64,000 nt of DNA from contig CAMDMZ010000002.1 of NCBI GenBank assembly GCA_945902805.1, positions 102,433 through 166,432 on the forward strand, in the 5' to 3' direction. The translations under genes and the position numbers were made by a program. The notes below the pieces were generated by a model. The model was not told where the DNA came from. It was given only the letters and a program-made list of their open reading frames with translations, and ran no database searches. The DNA comes from Propionivibrio dicarboxylicus (GTDB lineage: Bacteria > Pseudomonadota > Gammaproteobacteria > Burkholderiales > Rhodocyclaceae). How positions within the stretch are numbered: position 1 is the stretch's first letter; the number at the start of each line of letters is the position of its first letter. Of this stretch, positions 1-10,588 are shown piece after piece.

Positions 1-1
1 G

Positions 2-493
2 CGGTGTGGCGGCGAAACACGGGCGCAAAGCGTGACCAATGGGCTGCGCGCCATGGCCGAACAAATTCCGGATATCGCCGACGACTGGGTCCTGGTGCAC
101 GACGCGGCGCGGCCTTGTCTGACCGTGGTCCACGTCACCGCATTGATCGACGATGTTGGTGACGACGACGCCGGCGGCATCCTGGCGGTGCCGGTGGCCG
201 ATACGCTGAAGCGAGCCAGCGGTCGGCAGGATGACCAGATGGCGCTACCCGCGATCATGGCGACTGTTGCCCGCGAGGGACTTTGGCAAGCGCAGACGCC
301 ACAAATGTTTCGCCATCGATTGTTGCTCGATGCACTTGATTTCGCGCCACGGGTGACCGACGAGGCGAGCGCGGTCGAGGCGCTGGGTCTGCATCCACGT
401 CTGGTCAAGGCCGATAGCAGCAATTTCAAAGTGACCTACCCGCATGATCTGGAATTGGCCGCTTTGATCCTCGAGCATCGGAACCGGCGATGA
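2..493 (+). CDS. ispD: 2-C-methyl-D-erythritol 4-phosphate cytidylyltransferase, C-terminal part (5' end outside window)
   Basis: The enzyme joins CTP and methylerythritol phosphate to make CDP-ME in the cytosolic MEP isoprenoid pathway. The frame is open from base 2 and reads [13 protein letters not shown], the conserved GGxxRxxSVxNGL segment of the family. It continues with [10 protein letters not shown], the conserved VHDAARP motif, and ends with [10 protein letters not shown], the typical KVTxPxDLxxA tail. The N-terminal CTP-binding glycine-rich segment lies before the window, so an apparent GTG start at 32 is internal and not the true start. The stop overlaps the ispF start (ATGA), implying translational coupling. 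The ispD-ispF adjacency also supports the call. Confidence 0.95.
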   Translation, partial: RCGGETRAQSVTNGLRAMAEQIPDIADDWVLVHDAARPCLTVVHVTALIDDVGDDDAGGILAVPVADTLKRASGRQDDQMALPAIMATVAREGLWQAQTPQMFRHRLLLDALDFAPRVTDEASAVEALGLHPRLVKADSSNFKVTYPHDLELAALILEHRNRR

Positions 494-975
494 GCCTTCC
501 ATTCCGAATCGGCCATGGCTACGACGTCCATGCCTTGACGCCGGGCCGCAAGCTGATTCTCGGCGGCGTCGAGATTCCCCATTCGTCAGGCTTGCTGGGG
601 CATTCGGACGCCGACGTCCTGTTGCATGCGATCACCGATGCCTTGCTCGGAGCCGCCGGACTGGGCGACATCGGCGGCATGTTTCCCGATACCGATTCGC
701 GCTGGAAAGGTGCCGACAGCCGCCTGCTGTTGCGTGAGGCGATGGCGGCGGTGACAAGTGCGGGATGGCAGCTCGGGAATATTGATGCCACGATCATCGC
801 CCAGGCGCCGCGAGTCAAGCCCTATGTGGCGGCCATGCGGGCCAATATCGCCACCGATCTGGGCGTCGCGCCCGATGCCGTGAATATCAAGGGCAAGACC
901 ACCGAACGGCTGGGCTTTACCGGGCGTGGTGAAGGGATTGCCGCCGAAGCAGTTGCCTTGTTGATGAGAAACTGA
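490..975 (+). CDS. ispF: 2-C-methyl-D-erythritol 2,4-cyclodiphosphate synthase
   Basis: This enzyme cyclises CDP-ME 2-phosphate to MEcPP and releases CMP, in the same pathway as the upstream ispD. The 161-residue length is normal for the family. The N-terminal [11 protein letters not shown] contains metal ligands Asp12 and His14, and the third ligand is His46 in the [15 protein letters not shown] helix. The C-terminal [22 protein letters not shown] is diagnostic. The ATG overlaps the ispD stop by four bases. The following gene starts 2 nt after the stop, so the run probably forms one transcript. Confidence 0.97.
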   Translation: MSLPFRIGHGYDVHALTPGRKLILGGVEIPHSSGLLGHSDADVLLHAITDALLGAAGLGDIGGMFPDTDSRWKGADSRLLLREAMAAVTSAGWQLGNIDATIIAQAPRVKPYVAAMRANIATDLGVAPDAVNIKGKTTERLGFTGRGEGIAAEAVALLMRN

Positions 976-977
976 CC

Positions 978-1460
978 ATGGTCAAACTGTTTGGCACGCG
1001 CAAGGAAACACCGCGTTTGAAGCGCCTACGTGATGTTTCCCTGTTTCAGGCACTGTCGTTGCGCGAACTCGCCATCGTCGATGGCTTGATGCATCAGCGC
1101 ACTTACCAGGCCGATGAGGTCGTTTTTGACGAAGGCGAAGCTGGCCAGGCAATCTACATCGTGCTGGAGGGCTCGGTGCTGCTGTGTCGTTCCGGCCAGG
1201 GCACGGAAGGGCATATTGCCGACGTCGGCCCCGGCGCGTTTTTTGGCGATATGGCCTTGCTCGACAATTTGCCGCGTGCAGCACAGGCGCGGGCGACAAC
1301 CCCGAGCGAACTTGCGGTGTACTTTCGTGAGGATTTTCTGGCCTTGATGGAAACTCATGCCCGCATTGCCTCCAAAATTGCCCTGCAACTTGCGCTGCAG
1401 ATGGCACGTCGCTTGCGGTCCCAGACCGAACGGGAGCCGGCAATCCGCTTGCTGCAATGA
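978..1460 (+). CDS. cyclic nucleotide-binding (CRP-like effector) domain protein
   Basis: A 160-residue protein that is essentially one cNMP-binding beta-roll (about residues 20-140). It contains VVFDEGEAGQAIYIVLEGSVLL and a phosphate-binding-cassette-like stretch, GAFFGDMALLDNLPRAAQARA. There is no helix-turn-helix after the C-helix, so it is not a CRP/FNR transcription factor by itself. It is more likely a stand-alone sensor or regulatory subunit. The canonical cassette arginine/serine pair is only partly recognisable (PRAAQ), so the ligand is uncertain. It sits 2 nt after ispF and overlaps the next gene by 4 nt. Confidence 0.8.
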   Translation: MVKLFGTRKETPRLKRLRDVSLFQALSLRELAIVDGLMHQRTYQADEVVFDEGEAGQAIYIVLEGSVLLCRSGQGTEGHIADVGPGAFFGDMALLDNLPRAAQARATTPSELAVYFREDFLALMETHARIASKIALQLALQMARRLRSQTEREPAIRLLQ

Positions 1461-2599
1461 CGACGACCGCCAGTTCGAGCAGGAATCAGGAACTGCAGGC
1501 CTCCGGACCGCTGATCTGGACGGCGATCATCGGCATCACCTGTTTGCTCTTGTTCCTGTTCCAGAAGATCCTCTGGCTAGTGGTTCCCGCCATGCTTGGG
1601 CTGATTCTTTACTACGTGCTTTTCCCGGCAGTGAACTGGCTGGTGTATCGCGGTACCAGTCGCGAGGGTGCGGCCGGCTTTGTGATGCTCAGCTTCCTGA
1701 TATTTTTGGCGGTGTGGATACTCGCGGTGGCGCCCTGGATTGCCACCCATATCGCCGACTGGCAGGCCGTGGTCACGCGGTATCTCGATGGTGGTTTGCA
1801 TTTGCTGACGCGTAGCTTGCGGCGCCTGGAACGCAGTTCGTCGATGCTGCGTGAGGCGCATCTGGCGGCGACGGTATCCGAGCGATTGCAGCAGGGTTCG
1901 GGTTCCTTGACCCAGCATCTGGAGCCGATTCTGATTGGCATCATGGCATGGACACCGTCGCTGTTGCTGGCTCCCTTCCTGGCGTTTTTCTTCTTGCGTG
2001 ATGGCAACCGTTTCAAAGCCTTTCTTGGCGATGCGGTGCCGAATGCGTTTTTTGAGCGCTCACTGTATTTGCTCCATGGTGTCGATCGCACCTTGCGCGC
2101 CTATTTTCAGGGATTGATCAAGCTCACCGTCCTCGATACGCTGACCCTGGCCGCCGGGCTATGGATGCTGTCCATTCCCGGGCCGCTGGTGCTCGGGCTG
2201 ATCTGTGCGGTGCTGGCCTGGATTCCCTACGTTGGCTCGATCCTTGGCGGACTGCTGGTGGTGCTGGTTGCTGCCACCGATTTCCCCGGCGATGCCTCGA
2301 TGGCCTATTGGGCGATCGGTTTGTTCATCGTGGTACGCCTGCTCGATGACTTTCTCTACATGCCGCTTACCATCGGCAAAAGTCTGCACATGCATCCGCT
2401 AATCACCGTGCTGATGATCTTCGTCGGCGGTGCCGTCGCCGGCATTACCGGCCTGATGCTGGTGCTACCGCTCTTGGGGGTGGTGATGGTCGTTGGCGAA
2501 ACGATAGGCGCGATCGTTACCGATGAACGGCTGATGGCGCGGCACCGTCACGCCCGTGCCTTACGCCGCGCGGCGGCGTCGCAGGATCTACATTCGTGA
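1457..2599 (+). CDS. AI-2E transporter family (PerM/YdiK-like) membrane protein
   Basis: A 380-residue polytopic membrane protein. An N-terminal hydrophobic pair (about residues 18-55) is followed by TM3 near residue 75, a soluble amphipathic section (about 95-160) and a C-terminal block of hydrophobic helices. The family signature [23 protein letters not shown] is present, as is the late [20 protein letters not shown] segment. Members have been linked to AI-2 export or Na+/H+ antiport, but substrates are mostly unknown, so no substrate is assigned. It overlaps the upstream gene (ATGA) and the downstream kinase (GTGA) by 4 nt each. Confidence 0.88.
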   Translation: MTTTASSSRNQELQASGPLIWTAIIGITCLLLFLFQKILWLVVPAMLGLILYYVLFPAVNWLVYRGTSREGAAGFVMLSFLIFLAVWILAVAPWIATHIADWQAVVTRYLDGGLHLLTRSLRRLERSSSMLREAHLAATVSERLQQGSGSLTQHLEPILIGIMAWTPSLLLAPFLAFFFLRDGNRFKAFLGDAVPNAFFERSLYLLHGVDRTLRAYFQGLIKLTVLDTLTLAAGLWMLSIPGPLVLGLICAVLAWIPYVGSILGGLLVVLVAATDFPGDASMAYWAIGLFIVVRLLDDFLYMPLTIGKSLHMHPLITVLMIFVGGAVAGITGLMLVLPLLGVVMVVGETIGAIVTDERLMARHRHARALRRAAASQDLHS

Positions 2600-4797
2600 A
2601 TCGCTTCGTCGCATCCCCGATCGACGATCCTGACATCATTCGCTTGCTGCGCATTTGCGCGGTGCTGATGGGTGTTGTGGGTGGTGCGTTGGCGATCCTG
2701 TTCATTCTTCAGGATACGCGGCCGAGTTTGCGTGTACTGGTGCATATCGGTATCGGTTTTGTTGGCTTGCTGACTTTCGCACTCGTGCACTTCGGCCGGG
2801 TGCGGGTTGCCGGGATGATCCTCATTATTGGCTTCTGGAGCACCGCAACGGTTGTTGCGCTAAGCAATGGCGGACTGCGTGGCCCCAATCTGATCAATTA
2901 TCCGGTGATGATTGTTGTTTCAGGCTGGATTCTGGGTACCTGGCCGACGATCGCGCTGGCTGTTCTGACGGACCTTATGATCGTCGGACTTCTGTATGCG
3001 GATAGCCACGAACTTTTGCCGCCCGCCGACTATTCGAATCCGCCGGTCTATTTCGTATTCTTTACGGGTGTTTTGGCAGCAACAACGATGGTTACTCTAC
3101 TGGCCCGGCGCGGTTATTTGGTGCGGGTCAAGCAGGCAAACCAGGTGGCGGCCGACCTCGCGTTGCGTGAGGAGGAGTTGCGGCGCCATCGCGATGAACT
3201 GGAGGAACTGGTTGCCGAACGGACGCATGAGTTGGAACTGGCGCGTGCCGAAGCGGTACGGCTGATGAATGTCAAAAGTGACTTTCTGGCACAAATGAGC
3301 CATGAAATCCGCACCCCGTTGAACGGGGTGCTCGGCCTGGCGCAAATTGGCGTTCGCAAGACGGTAGAAACGGAGGCGCGGGAGAATTTCCTGCGTATTC
3401 TCGACACGGGGAAACTTCTGCAGGGTGTGATCGACGATATTCTCGATTTTTCCAAGATCGATGCCGGGAAGATGCAGATTGAATCCGTGCCGATCGGATT
3501 GCCTCACTTGCTGGAGCGCAATCTCGGCCTGATGCGTCAACGTGCTGACGAAAAGGGTGTCTCGATACGCCTTCAAACCACCGTTGGCTTTCCCTCCTCT
3601 TGCCTGGGTGATCCGCTGCGCTTGTCCCAGGTGCTGATGAACCTGCTGTCGAATGCGGTGAAGTTCACCGATCAGGGCGAGGTGACTGTTTCGGCAGCAC
3701 TCGAACGCGAGATGCTGGTCTTTCGGGTCCGTGATACCGGGATCGGTATGACACCCGAGCAGCAGCGGAAGATCTTTCAGCCATTCGAACAGGCACTGGC
3801 GGCGACGACGCGCAATTATGGCGGCACAGGCCTTGGCCTAGCGATTGCACGTCGCTTGACGGAGCTCATGTCGGGATCGCTGACGGTTGAAAGCACGCCT
3901 GGCAAAGGGAGCTGTTTTACGTTCCACCTGCCGTATTTGCCGGCACCATTCGAGCCGACTGCCGATGAGTTGATGCAAAGTGAGTTGAGTCATGAACGGC
4001 AGCGTCTGCTTAGACGACGGATTTTGGTGGTTGATGATTTCGAGCTCAATCGAGTGATCCTGCACGAAATGCTCGAGGCCGAAGGTGCGCACGTGGTGCT
4101 GGCCGAGAATGGGCAGGTTGCCGTCGATTGCGTGGCCAGCACACATACTGATGAGCGCTTCGATATGGTGTTGATGGACATGCAGATGCCGGTCATGGAC
4201 GGCATGACGTCCGCCCGAGCAATTCGCAAGCTTGTCCCGGATATGCCCATCATCGGCCAATCCGCCAACGTTTCGGACGAGGATCGGCAGCGGTGCGAAT
4301 CGGCCGGCATGGTGGATTACGTCTCCAAGCCGATTGATCTGACGAAATTGATGATGGTCATGCTGCGGCACCTGTCGCCTGAGCACGATGCGGTCGTATC
4401 CGCGCAAAGGATCGAAGACATAGCACCTACGGTGACGGTCGAAAAAACTCCCGTCGTAACCATCATCGATTGGACCGCGCTAGCACGCCGTCTCGGTGAG
4501 CTGCCTGATCTCATCGCAAGAATACTGGTCAGTGCGCAAGCCAGTCTTAAAGACAAGCCGGATCAATTACGTACTGCGCTAGACCAGGGTGACCTGGCGA
4601 AAATTGGATTTCTCGCTCACGCCATCAAAGGCCTGGCCGGCAATTTGGCGGCTGATGGCTTGCAGGCACAGGCGGCGGCCCTTGAACTCGCGATGAAAGC
4701 TCAAGACCTGAACCCGGCCGCAGTCACGCAGATGGTCGCGACGGTCGATGCTTTGCTCGATGAGTTGGCGTCAAAACAGGCAACGGCTGCAGGATAG
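2596..4797 (+). CDS. membrane-bound hybrid sensor histidine kinase with receiver and Hpt domains
   Basis: A 733-residue protein starting at GTG. Several hydrophobic segments occupy residues 15-170, followed by a charged coiled-coil stretch (about 180-225). The HisKA H-box [10 protein letters not shown] places the phospho-acceptor at His236. The HATPase domain shows DTGIGM and [10 protein letters not shown] receiver domain carries phospho-acceptor Asp528 in [11 protein letters not shown]. The C-terminal Hpt domain carries His675 in [11 protein letters not shown]. All four phosphorelay residues are present, so it should work as a complete tripartite (BvgS/ArcB-type) sensor. No cognate output regulator is adjacent. 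The N-terminal membrane region resembles no sensory domain I can name, so the stimulus is unknown. Confidence 0.92.
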   Translation: MNRFVASPIDDPDIIRLLRICAVLMGVVGGALAILFILQDTRPSLRVLVHIGIGFVGLLTFALVHFGRVRVAGMILIIGFWSTATVVALSNGGLRGPNLINYPVMIVVSGWILGTWPTIALAVLTDLMIVGLLYADSHELLPPADYSNPPVYFVFFTGVLAATTMVTLLARRGYLVRVKQANQVAADLALREEELRRHRDELEELVAERTHELELARAEAVRLMNVKSDFLAQMSHEIRTPLNGVLGLAQIGVRKTVETEARENFLRILDTGKLLQGVIDDILDFSKIDAGKMQIESVPIGLPHLLERNLGLMRQRADEKGVSIRLQTTVGFPSSCLGDPLRLSQVLMNLLSNAVKFTDQGEVTVSAALEREMLVFRVRDTGIGMTPEQQRKIFQPFEQALAATTRNYGGTGLGLAIARRLTELMSGSLTVESTPGKGSCFTFHLPYLPAPFEPTADELMQSELSHERQRLLRRRILVVDDFELNRVILHEMLEAEGAHVVLAENGQVAVDCVASTHTDERFDMVLMDMQMPVMDGMTSARAIRKLVPDMPIIGQSANVSDEDRQRCESAGMVDYVSKPIDLTKLMMVMLRHLSPEHDAVVSAQRIEDIAPTVTVEKTPVVTIIDWTALARRLGELPDLIARILVSAQASLKDKPDQLRTALDQGDLAKIGFLAHAIKGLAGNLAADGLQAQAAALELAMKAQDLNPAAVTQMVATVDALLDELASKQATAAG

Positions 4798-4830
4798 ATT
4801 GCCCGATGCAGAGGCAATCAAGCCGTTTGC

Positions 4831-4855
4831 GCCGTCCTGCCAGCACCGACTTTTT
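4831..4855 (-). repeat. dispersed 27-bp repeat, copy 1 (intergenic)
   Basis: Minus-orientation copy reading GCCGTCCTGCCAGCACCGAC followed by a T-tract on the plus strand. It starts 34 nt after the kinase stop and lies upstream of the glutamate dehydrogenase start. One base differs from the commonest form. Confidence 0.8.
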
Positions 4856-4922
4856 GCCCCGGTTCGGGTCGCGACATGTTGGTATGATGGGTCGTCGTTT
4901 GCTATCTCGATAGGGAGCCGGA

Positions 4923-7900
4923 ATGAGCCACGCCAAGCGCAAACGCGAATTGCTGGATGCCGTTGTGGCGCGCGTCCATTCCCGTGTTCCAGCACCGCAG
5001 GCGACTGCGCTGACCGCCTTTGTCGAGACCTTCTATGCTCGAATTGATGCGACGGACCTGATCAATCGCAGTGTGGATGAGCTTTACGGTGCGGCTTTTT
5101 CGCTATGGCACCTGATGCAGGAACGCAACCTCGGCACGGCCACTCTGCGCGTTTATAACCCGACCGTTCCCGAGCATGGCTGGCAGTCGAAACACACCAT
5201 CGTCGAGATGGTGAACGACGACATGCCCTTCCTCGTCGATTCCGTTACCACCGAACTCAATCGTCACGGCCTGACTCTGCACATGATTGTGCATCCGGTG
5301 GTGCGGGTCACGCGGGATGCGCCTGGTAAGCTGAAAACCATCAGTCCGGACTACAAACTTGGTGACGGGCAGTTAGAGTCCCTGATTCAGGCCGAGGTGG
5401 ATCGCCGCTCCGATCCGGCCGCGTTGGAGGCTCTGAATGAGGGTCTGGCGCGCATCCTGGCCGATGTGCGTGTGGTGGTCAGCGACTGGCAGCCGATGCT
5501 CGGTCGTTTGCGCCACTGCATCGAGGAATCGACACTTTGCCCCGGGCCGCAGGACAGTGAGCAAAGCGCCGAAGAGCGCGAGTTTCTGGGATGGCTTGCG
5601 GACGGCAATTTCACGCTGCTGGGCAGTCGCACCTATGATTTTGACGGCACAGTGGACGGCGACGTCCTGCGCATTATCCCGGAATCCGGCTTGGGGATCT
5701 TGCGGGGCGGCGGTGAGGTTTCCCGCAGCTATGCCAGCCTGAGTCCGGAACTGCGGGCGCGCATTCGCGAGCCAAAATTGCTGATCCTGGCAAAAAGCAA
5801 TGTGCGGTCGACGGTCCATCGCCCCGGCTATCTGGATTACATCGGCATCCGGCGTTTTGACGCGGCCGGAGCGGTAATCGGCGAGCACTGTTTTCTCGGG
5901 CTATTTACCTCGTCGGCCTATAACGCCAACCCGTCCAGCATCCCCCTGTTGCGGCACAAGGTGCGTAGCCTCGTTATCCGCGCCGGATTCATGCCCAGCG
6001 GCCATGGCGCCAAAGCGCTGCAATCGATCCTCGAGCAATATCCGCGCGATGAGCTGATTCAGAGCGAGCTGGACGATCTGTATCCGACGGCGATGGGGAT
6101 TCTGAGTCTCGACCAACGCCAGCGCACCCGCGTGTTCGTTCGTCGCGATGTCTATGGCCGGTTCTTTTCGTGCATTGTGTTTGTTCCGCGCGAACGCTAT
6201 GACACGGATCAGCGCTTGCGCATCCAGCGCATATTGATGACGACCTTCGGCGGCGTCTCGTGCGAGCACTCGGTACAGATTTCAGAATCGATGCTGGCGC
6301 GGGTGGTTTTCGTCATTCGCGTGCGTGGCACCGAGTGCCCGGACTACGACGTTGCCGACCTCGAACGCTGTATCGATGAGGCTACGCGGCGCTGGGATGA
6401 TGGCTTGGCGATGGCGCTTGATCAACATCTTGGTGAAGAATCGGCGATGCGTTTGTTGGCGCGTTACCGCTCGGCATTTCCGGCCGCCTACCGCGAGGCA
6501 ATCCATCCCGGTAGCGCCATCTTTGACATCGAACTGATGGAAAAGGCGGCTCAGGATCAAGGGCAGGCGATCAATCTCTATCTGCCGCTGGAGGCGCCGG
6601 AAGATACGCTGCGGCTCAAGATCCTCAACACCGGCACGCCGCTCGCGCTGTCCGACAGTATGCCGATGCTGGAGCACATGGGCCTGCGGGTGATCGACGA
6701 ACAGCCGTATCGGATCGACCGTGGTGATGGTGGTGCTGTTGGTGATGGTGATGGTGATGATGGTGGACCGGTATGGATCCACGATTTTGGCCTGATCCAT
6801 CCGACTGCGCGGCGTTTGCCGGTGGACCGCTTGCGCACCTTGTTTCATGAAGCATTCCTGCAGATCTGGCGCGGAGTGGTCGAGAACGACAACTTCAACC
6901 AGTTGGTGCTGACGGCGGGGCTCGACTGGCGTCAGGTCAAGGTGCTGCGCGCCTACGCCCACTATATGCGGCAAGCCGGTGTCGCGTTCAGCCAACGTTA
7001 CATTGAAAACACGCTGATCGCGCAGCCGAAGATTGCAACGCTGCTCATCAACTTGTTTGGAACCCGCTTTGATCCCGCGCTTGCCGGTGACCGCGCGAGC
7101 CGTGCAACACAGATCGAAAACGCGATCGCGGCGACGCTGGAGACGGTTGCCAATCTGGATGAGGATCGCATCCTGCGCCAGTTTCTGGCCCTGATTCGCG
7201 CCACCTTGCGCACCAACTTCTATCGTCGTGACGGGGCAACGGAGCCCAAACCCTATCTGTCGTTCAAGTTTGATCCGGCAGGTATTCCGGGTTTGCCCGA
7301 GCCACGGCCGAAGTTCGAGATCTTTGTTTTCTCGCCACGTGTGGAAGGTGTCCATCTGCGTGGCGGCTACGTTGCGCGCGGCGGTTTGCGCTGGTCTGAT
7401 CGCATGGAAGACTACCGTACCGAGGTGCTCGGTCTGGTCAAGGCGCAGCGTGTCAAGAACGCCGTCATCGTCCCGACCGGGTCAAAGGGCGGTTTTGTCG
7501 TCAAGCGTCCACCTGCCGGCGGCGATCGCGAGGCCGTGCTCAAGGAAGGAATCGCTTGTTACGAAACCTATCTGCAGGGCCTGCTCGATATCACCGACAA
7601 TTTGGTCAATGGCAAGGTCGTACCGCCGTGCGATGTGATTCGCTACGACGGCGATGATCCCTATCTGGTGGTGGCCGCTGACAAAGGCACGGCGAGCTTT
7701 TCGGATACCGCCAATGCCGTGGCGCGACACTACGGCTTCTGGTTGGACGATGCCTTTGCGTCGGGCGGATCCGCAGGTTATGACCACAAGAAAATGGGCA
7801 TTACCGCGCGCGGCGCCTGGGAATCGATCAAACGCCACTTCCGCGAACTGGGGCGGGATATCCAGACCAGCGATTTCAGCGTTGTCGGTATCGGCGACAT

Positions 7901-9797
7901 GTCCGGCGATGTGTTCGGCAATGGCATGCTGCTATCGCGCCATATCCGGTTGATCGCGGCCTTTGATCATCGACATATATTTGTTGACCCGATGCCTGAT
8001 CCTGCGGCAAGTCACGCGGAACGCCAGCGCTTGTTCAACCTGCCACGATCGTCCTGGGCAGATTACGACCCGGCGCTGATTTCTGCCGGTGGCGGCGTCT
8101 GGTCGCGTGCGGCAAAATCGATTTCCTTGTCACCGCTGATGTGCCAGAGCATTGGAGTCGATGCCGCGACGCTAGCGCCCAGTGAACTGATCAGTGCCAT
8201 TCTCAAGGCGCCGGTGGATCTGCTCTACAACGGGGGAATTGGCACCTACGTCAAGGCGATTGATGAGTCCAACACCCAGGTCGGTGATCGCTCGAACGAT
8301 GGGATCCGAATCAACGGTCGGGAGTTACGCTGCCGGGTGGTCGGCGAGGGCGGCAACCTCGGTTTCACGCAGCGCGGCCGGATCGAATTCGCCCGGGCCG
8401 GGGGCCGTATCTATACCGACGCCATCGACAACTCCGCCGGGGTTGATTGTTCCGATCACGAGGTGAACATCAAGATCCTGCTTAACGCCGTCGTCGTGGA
8501 TGGCGAACTCACCGGCAAGCAGCGCGACAAGCTACTTGCCGATATGACCGGTGATGTCGCTGCCCTGGTGCTTAATGACAATCGTCAGCAGACGCAGATC
8601 CTCAGTGTGATGGCGGCCAGCGCTAGCGCCCTGTTCGACGATCAGGTGCGCTACATGCGCAAGCTGGAAAAGGCGGGCAAACTCAACCGCTCACTGGAAT
8701 ATCTGCCCGATGACGAGGAAGTGGCCAAGCGTCGTACGGCACATACTGGAATGACGTTACCGGAACTTTCAGTGTTGCTGGCCTACAGCAAGATCGACTT
8801 GTACGAGCAGATCGTCGTGTCGGGTCCAAGCGCGTACGAAACTGAGCACCCCGTCGTTGCCGGCTTGCTGCAAAGCTACTTCCCGCAGCCACTGCGCGTC
8901 AGCTATGGCGCGGCGATTGCGGCTCACCCCTTGCGACGAGAAATCATTGCGACCTGTGCCGTCAATGAGATGATCAACCGTGTTGGCAGCAGCTTCGCCT
9001 TCAAGCTGGCGGAGGAAACTGGTGCGGAATCCGGGCAGATTTTGTTGGCGTTTGCGGTCACGCGCGATGCATTCGAGCTTAACTCGCTGTGGACAGCGAT
9101 CGATACTCTCGATGCTGCGGTGCCCGCCACCGCACAGAACGCCCTTTACATAGACGTAGCCGGTTTAGTGGCGCGAGCGGCCCAATGGTTGTTGCGGCGC
9201 CCTGCGTATCTGCGTGATTCGGGACAAACCATCGCCCAGTTGGCGTCGGCCGTGAGCACCCTTGATCGCACATTGGGCGATGTGTTGCAAGCCGCCGAAG
9301 AGCAGGCTTTCAGCGCTGCGATTGCCCGTTATACCGACGTCGGCGTGCCGCCTGCGCTGGCACGCCGGGTGGTTAGTCTGGTGCCCTTGCTTTCCGCGTT
9401 CGACATTGCCGAGATCGTTACTGCCACCACACAACCCGCTGGAAATGTCGCGCTCGCCTACTTCGAACTGGTCAATCGACTGGAACTGCTTTGGCTCAAT
9501 CAACAGATTTCCTTGCTGCCGGCCGAGACGCACTGGCAAGGCCTCGCCCGTGACGCCTTGCGGGACGATCTGGCGGGCGTGGCGGCCGACCTGACGGCCG
9601 GCGTGTTTCGCCATTGCGCGTCTGGTGCGGTGCCGTCCTGCGCAACGATGGACTTGCTCGAGGATTGGGCAAGCCGGCGCCAGCTTCAGCTCAAACGCTA
9701 TGCTCAGGTGCTTGGGGAGCTCAAGTCGGGCGACACTCTCGACATGCCCATGGTGTCGGTGGCGCTACGCGAATTGAAGGTGCTGGGCCGCCCGTGA
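4923..9797 (+). CDS. gdhB: NAD-specific glutamate dehydrogenase, large (about 180 kDa) type
   Basis: A 1624-residue protein of the L-GDH180 class, which deaminates glutamate to 2-oxoglutarate with NAD+. The N-terminal half (about 1-700) carries the ACT-like regulatory segments of the class. The catalytic domain includes KFEIFVFSPRVEGVHLRGGYVARGGLRWSDR and VPTGSKGGFVVKR, the substrate and lysine region. It is followed by the NAD-binding part with VVGIGDMSGDVFGNGML and VVGEGGNLGFTQRGRIEFA. Length is typical. The ATG at 4923 follows an AGGGAG-like ribosome site. An in-frame GGTGAT-type tract encodes a Gly/Asp-rich loop near residue 600. It is the first gene after a copy of the dispersed repeat. 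Confidence 0.96.
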   Translation: MSHAKRKRELLDAVVARVHSRVPAPQATALTAFVETFYARIDATDLINRSVDELYGAAFSLWHLMQERNLGTATLRVYNPTVPEHGWQSKHTIVEMVNDDMPFLVDSVTTELNRHGLTLHMIVHPVVRVTRDAPGKLKTISPDYKLGDGQLESLIQAEVDRRSDPAALEALNEGLARILADVRVVVSDWQPMLGRLRHCIEESTLCPGPQDSEQSAEEREFLGWLADGNFTLLGSRTYDFDGTVDGDVLRIIPESGLGILRGGGEVSRSYASLSPELRARIREPKLLILAKSNVRSTVHRPGYLDYIGIRRFDAAGAVIGEHCFLGLFTSSAYNANPSSIPLLRHKVRSLVIRAGFMPSGHGAKALQSILEQYPRDELIQSELDDLYPTAMGILSLDQRQRTRVFVRRDVYGRFFSCIVFVPRERYDTDQRLRIQRILMTTFGGVSCEHSVQISESMLARVVFVIRVRGTECPDYDVADLERCIDEATRRWDDGLAMALDQHLGEESAMRLLARYRSAFPAAYREAIHPGSAIFDIELMEKAAQDQGQAINLYLPLEAPEDTLRLKILNTGTPLALSDSMPMLEHMGLRVIDEQPYRIDRGDGGAVGDGDGDDGGPVWIHDFGLIHPTARRLPVDRLRTLFHEAFLQIWRGVVENDNFNQLVLTAGLDWRQVKVLRAYAHYMRQAGVAFSQRYIENTLIAQPKIATLLINLFGTRFDPALAGDRASRATQIENAIAATLETVANLDEDRILRQFLALIRATLRTNFYRRDGATEPKPYLSFKFDPAGIPGLPEPRPKFEIFVFSPRVEGVHLRGGYVARGGLRWSDRMEDYRTEVLGLVKAQRVKNAVIVPTGSKGGFVVKRPPAGGDREAVLKEGIACYETYLQGLLDITDNLVNGKVVPPCDVIRYDGDDPYLVVAADKGTASFSDTANAVARHYGFWLDDAFASGGSAGYDHKKMGITARGAWESIKRHFRELGRDIQTSDFSVVGIGDMSGDVFGNGMLLSRHIRLIAAFDHRHIFVDPMPDPAASHAERQRLFNLPRSSWADYDPALISAGGGVWSRAAKSISLSPLMCQSIGVDAATLAPSELISAILKAPVDLLYNGGIGTYVKAIDESNTQVGDRSNDGIRINGRELRCRVVGEGGNLGFTQRGRIEFARAGGRIYTDAIDNSAGVDCSDHEVNIKILLNAVVVDGELTGKQRDKLLADMTGDVAALVLNDNRQQTQILSVMAASASALFDDQVRYMRKLEKAGKLNRSLEYLPDDEEVAKRRTAHTGMTLPELSVLLAYSKIDLYEQIVVSGPSAYETEHPVVAGLLQSYFPQPLRVSYGAAIAAHPLRREIIATCAVNEMINRVGSSFAFKLAEETGAESGQILLAFAVTRDAFELNSLWTAIDTLDAAVPATAQNALYIDVAGLVARAAQWLLRRPAYLRDSGQTIAQLASAVSTLDRTLGDVLQAAEEQAFSAAIARYTDVGVPPALARRVVSLVPLLSAFDIAEIVTATTQPAGNVALAYFELVNRLELLWLNQQISLLPAETHWQGLARDALRDDLAGVAADLTAGVFRHCASGAVPSCATMDLLEDWASRRQLQLKRYAQVLGELKSGDTLDMPMVSVALRELKVLGRP
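6723..6767 (+). repeat. in-frame GGT/GAT simple-sequence tract inside the glutamate dehydrogenase gene
   Basis: Fifteen codons built almost only from GGT and GAT (with one GCT-GTT pair and a final GGA) encode a Gly/Asp-rich loop between DRG and PVWIHDF. The unit length is a multiple of three, so slippage would change loop length without a frameshift. The minus strand reads as poly-His, which is a shadow and not a gene. Confidence 0.85.
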
Positions 9798-9837
9798 TTT
9801 GAGTGACCAGCAATCGTCGACTAAGATCGCGAACGCC

Positions 9838-10440
9838 ATGAGTTACACCTTCGTCTCTGCCACCATCCTGCTGATCCTGATCACCGATCCGATCGGCAAT
9901 ATTCCCATCTTCGTCAATTCGCTCAAGTATGTCAGTCCGGAACGACGGCCCTGGGTGATCCTGCGCGAGGTGCTGATCGCCTTCGTGTTGTTGCTGAGTT
10001 TCATGTTCGTTGGCGAGGGATTCCTGCGCGTGATGGGCCTGAGCCAGGTTTCGTTGCAGATTGGCGGCGGTGTGATCCTCTTTCTGATCGCTTTGCGCAT
10101 GATTTTTCCATCGGCGAACGGCGACGCCACCGAGGAACTCGGCGAACCCTTGATTGTGCCGCTGGCGATTCCGGCGATTGCCGGGCCGTCGGCCCTGGCG
10201 ACGGTCCTGCTCCTGGTTTCGCAGGCGCCGGAACGTCGGCTGGAATGGATCGGTGCCCTCTGTGTGACCATGGTGGTCAGTGCCGTGGTGCTGGTTCTCG
10301 CCGAACGCATCCAGCGCGTCGGCGGCGCACGATTTGTGATCGCCCTCGAGCGGCTCATGGGTCTCGTCCTGGTCGCCGTATCGATCGAGATGATGCTGCG
10401 CGGTATCAAGACTTTTGCCGGGCAGTTGGCCGGCGGCTGA
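9838..10440 (+). CDS. MarC family integral membrane protein
   Basis: About 200 residues with six predicted hydrophobic helices. It opens with MSYTFVSATILLILITDPIGNIPIF, which matches the MarC-type start with the conserved D-P-x-G-N motif in TM1. A second half-repeat contains IVPLAIPAIAGPSALATVLLLVS, the conserved PLAxPxxAGPGA-type motif. The function of MarC proteins is unresolved, and the old antibiotic-resistance link is not supported. I chose the ATG at 9838 because it sits just before TM1. An in-frame TTG at 9799 would add 13 residues with no ribosome site. It follows the glutamate dehydrogenase by about 40 nt. Confidence 0.87.
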   Translation: MSYTFVSATILLILITDPIGNIPIFVNSLKYVSPERRPWVILREVLIAFVLLLSFMFVGEGFLRVMGLSQVSLQIGGGVILFLIALRMIFPSANGDATEELGEPLIVPLAIPAIAGPSALATVLLLVSQAPERRLEWIGALCVTMVVSAVVLVLAERIQRVGGARFVIALERLMGLVLVAVSIEMMLRGIKTFAGQLAGG

Positions 10441-10588
10441 GTTGCCCTGCCGAAAATCACGGACTGCGCACAATGGATGCGTAGAATCCTGCACCTTCGC
10501 CGAAATGGCGCTTCAGAAGTAGCTCGGCCTGCGATGACTTGAACTCATTCGTTCGGGTAGGGCATGTGCAGGAAATGGGGATACCGAC

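Noticed and set aside
6625..6855. Minus-strand poly-histidine ORF
   Set aside because: The His run is only the complement of the GGT/GAT tract in the glutamate dehydrogenase gene.
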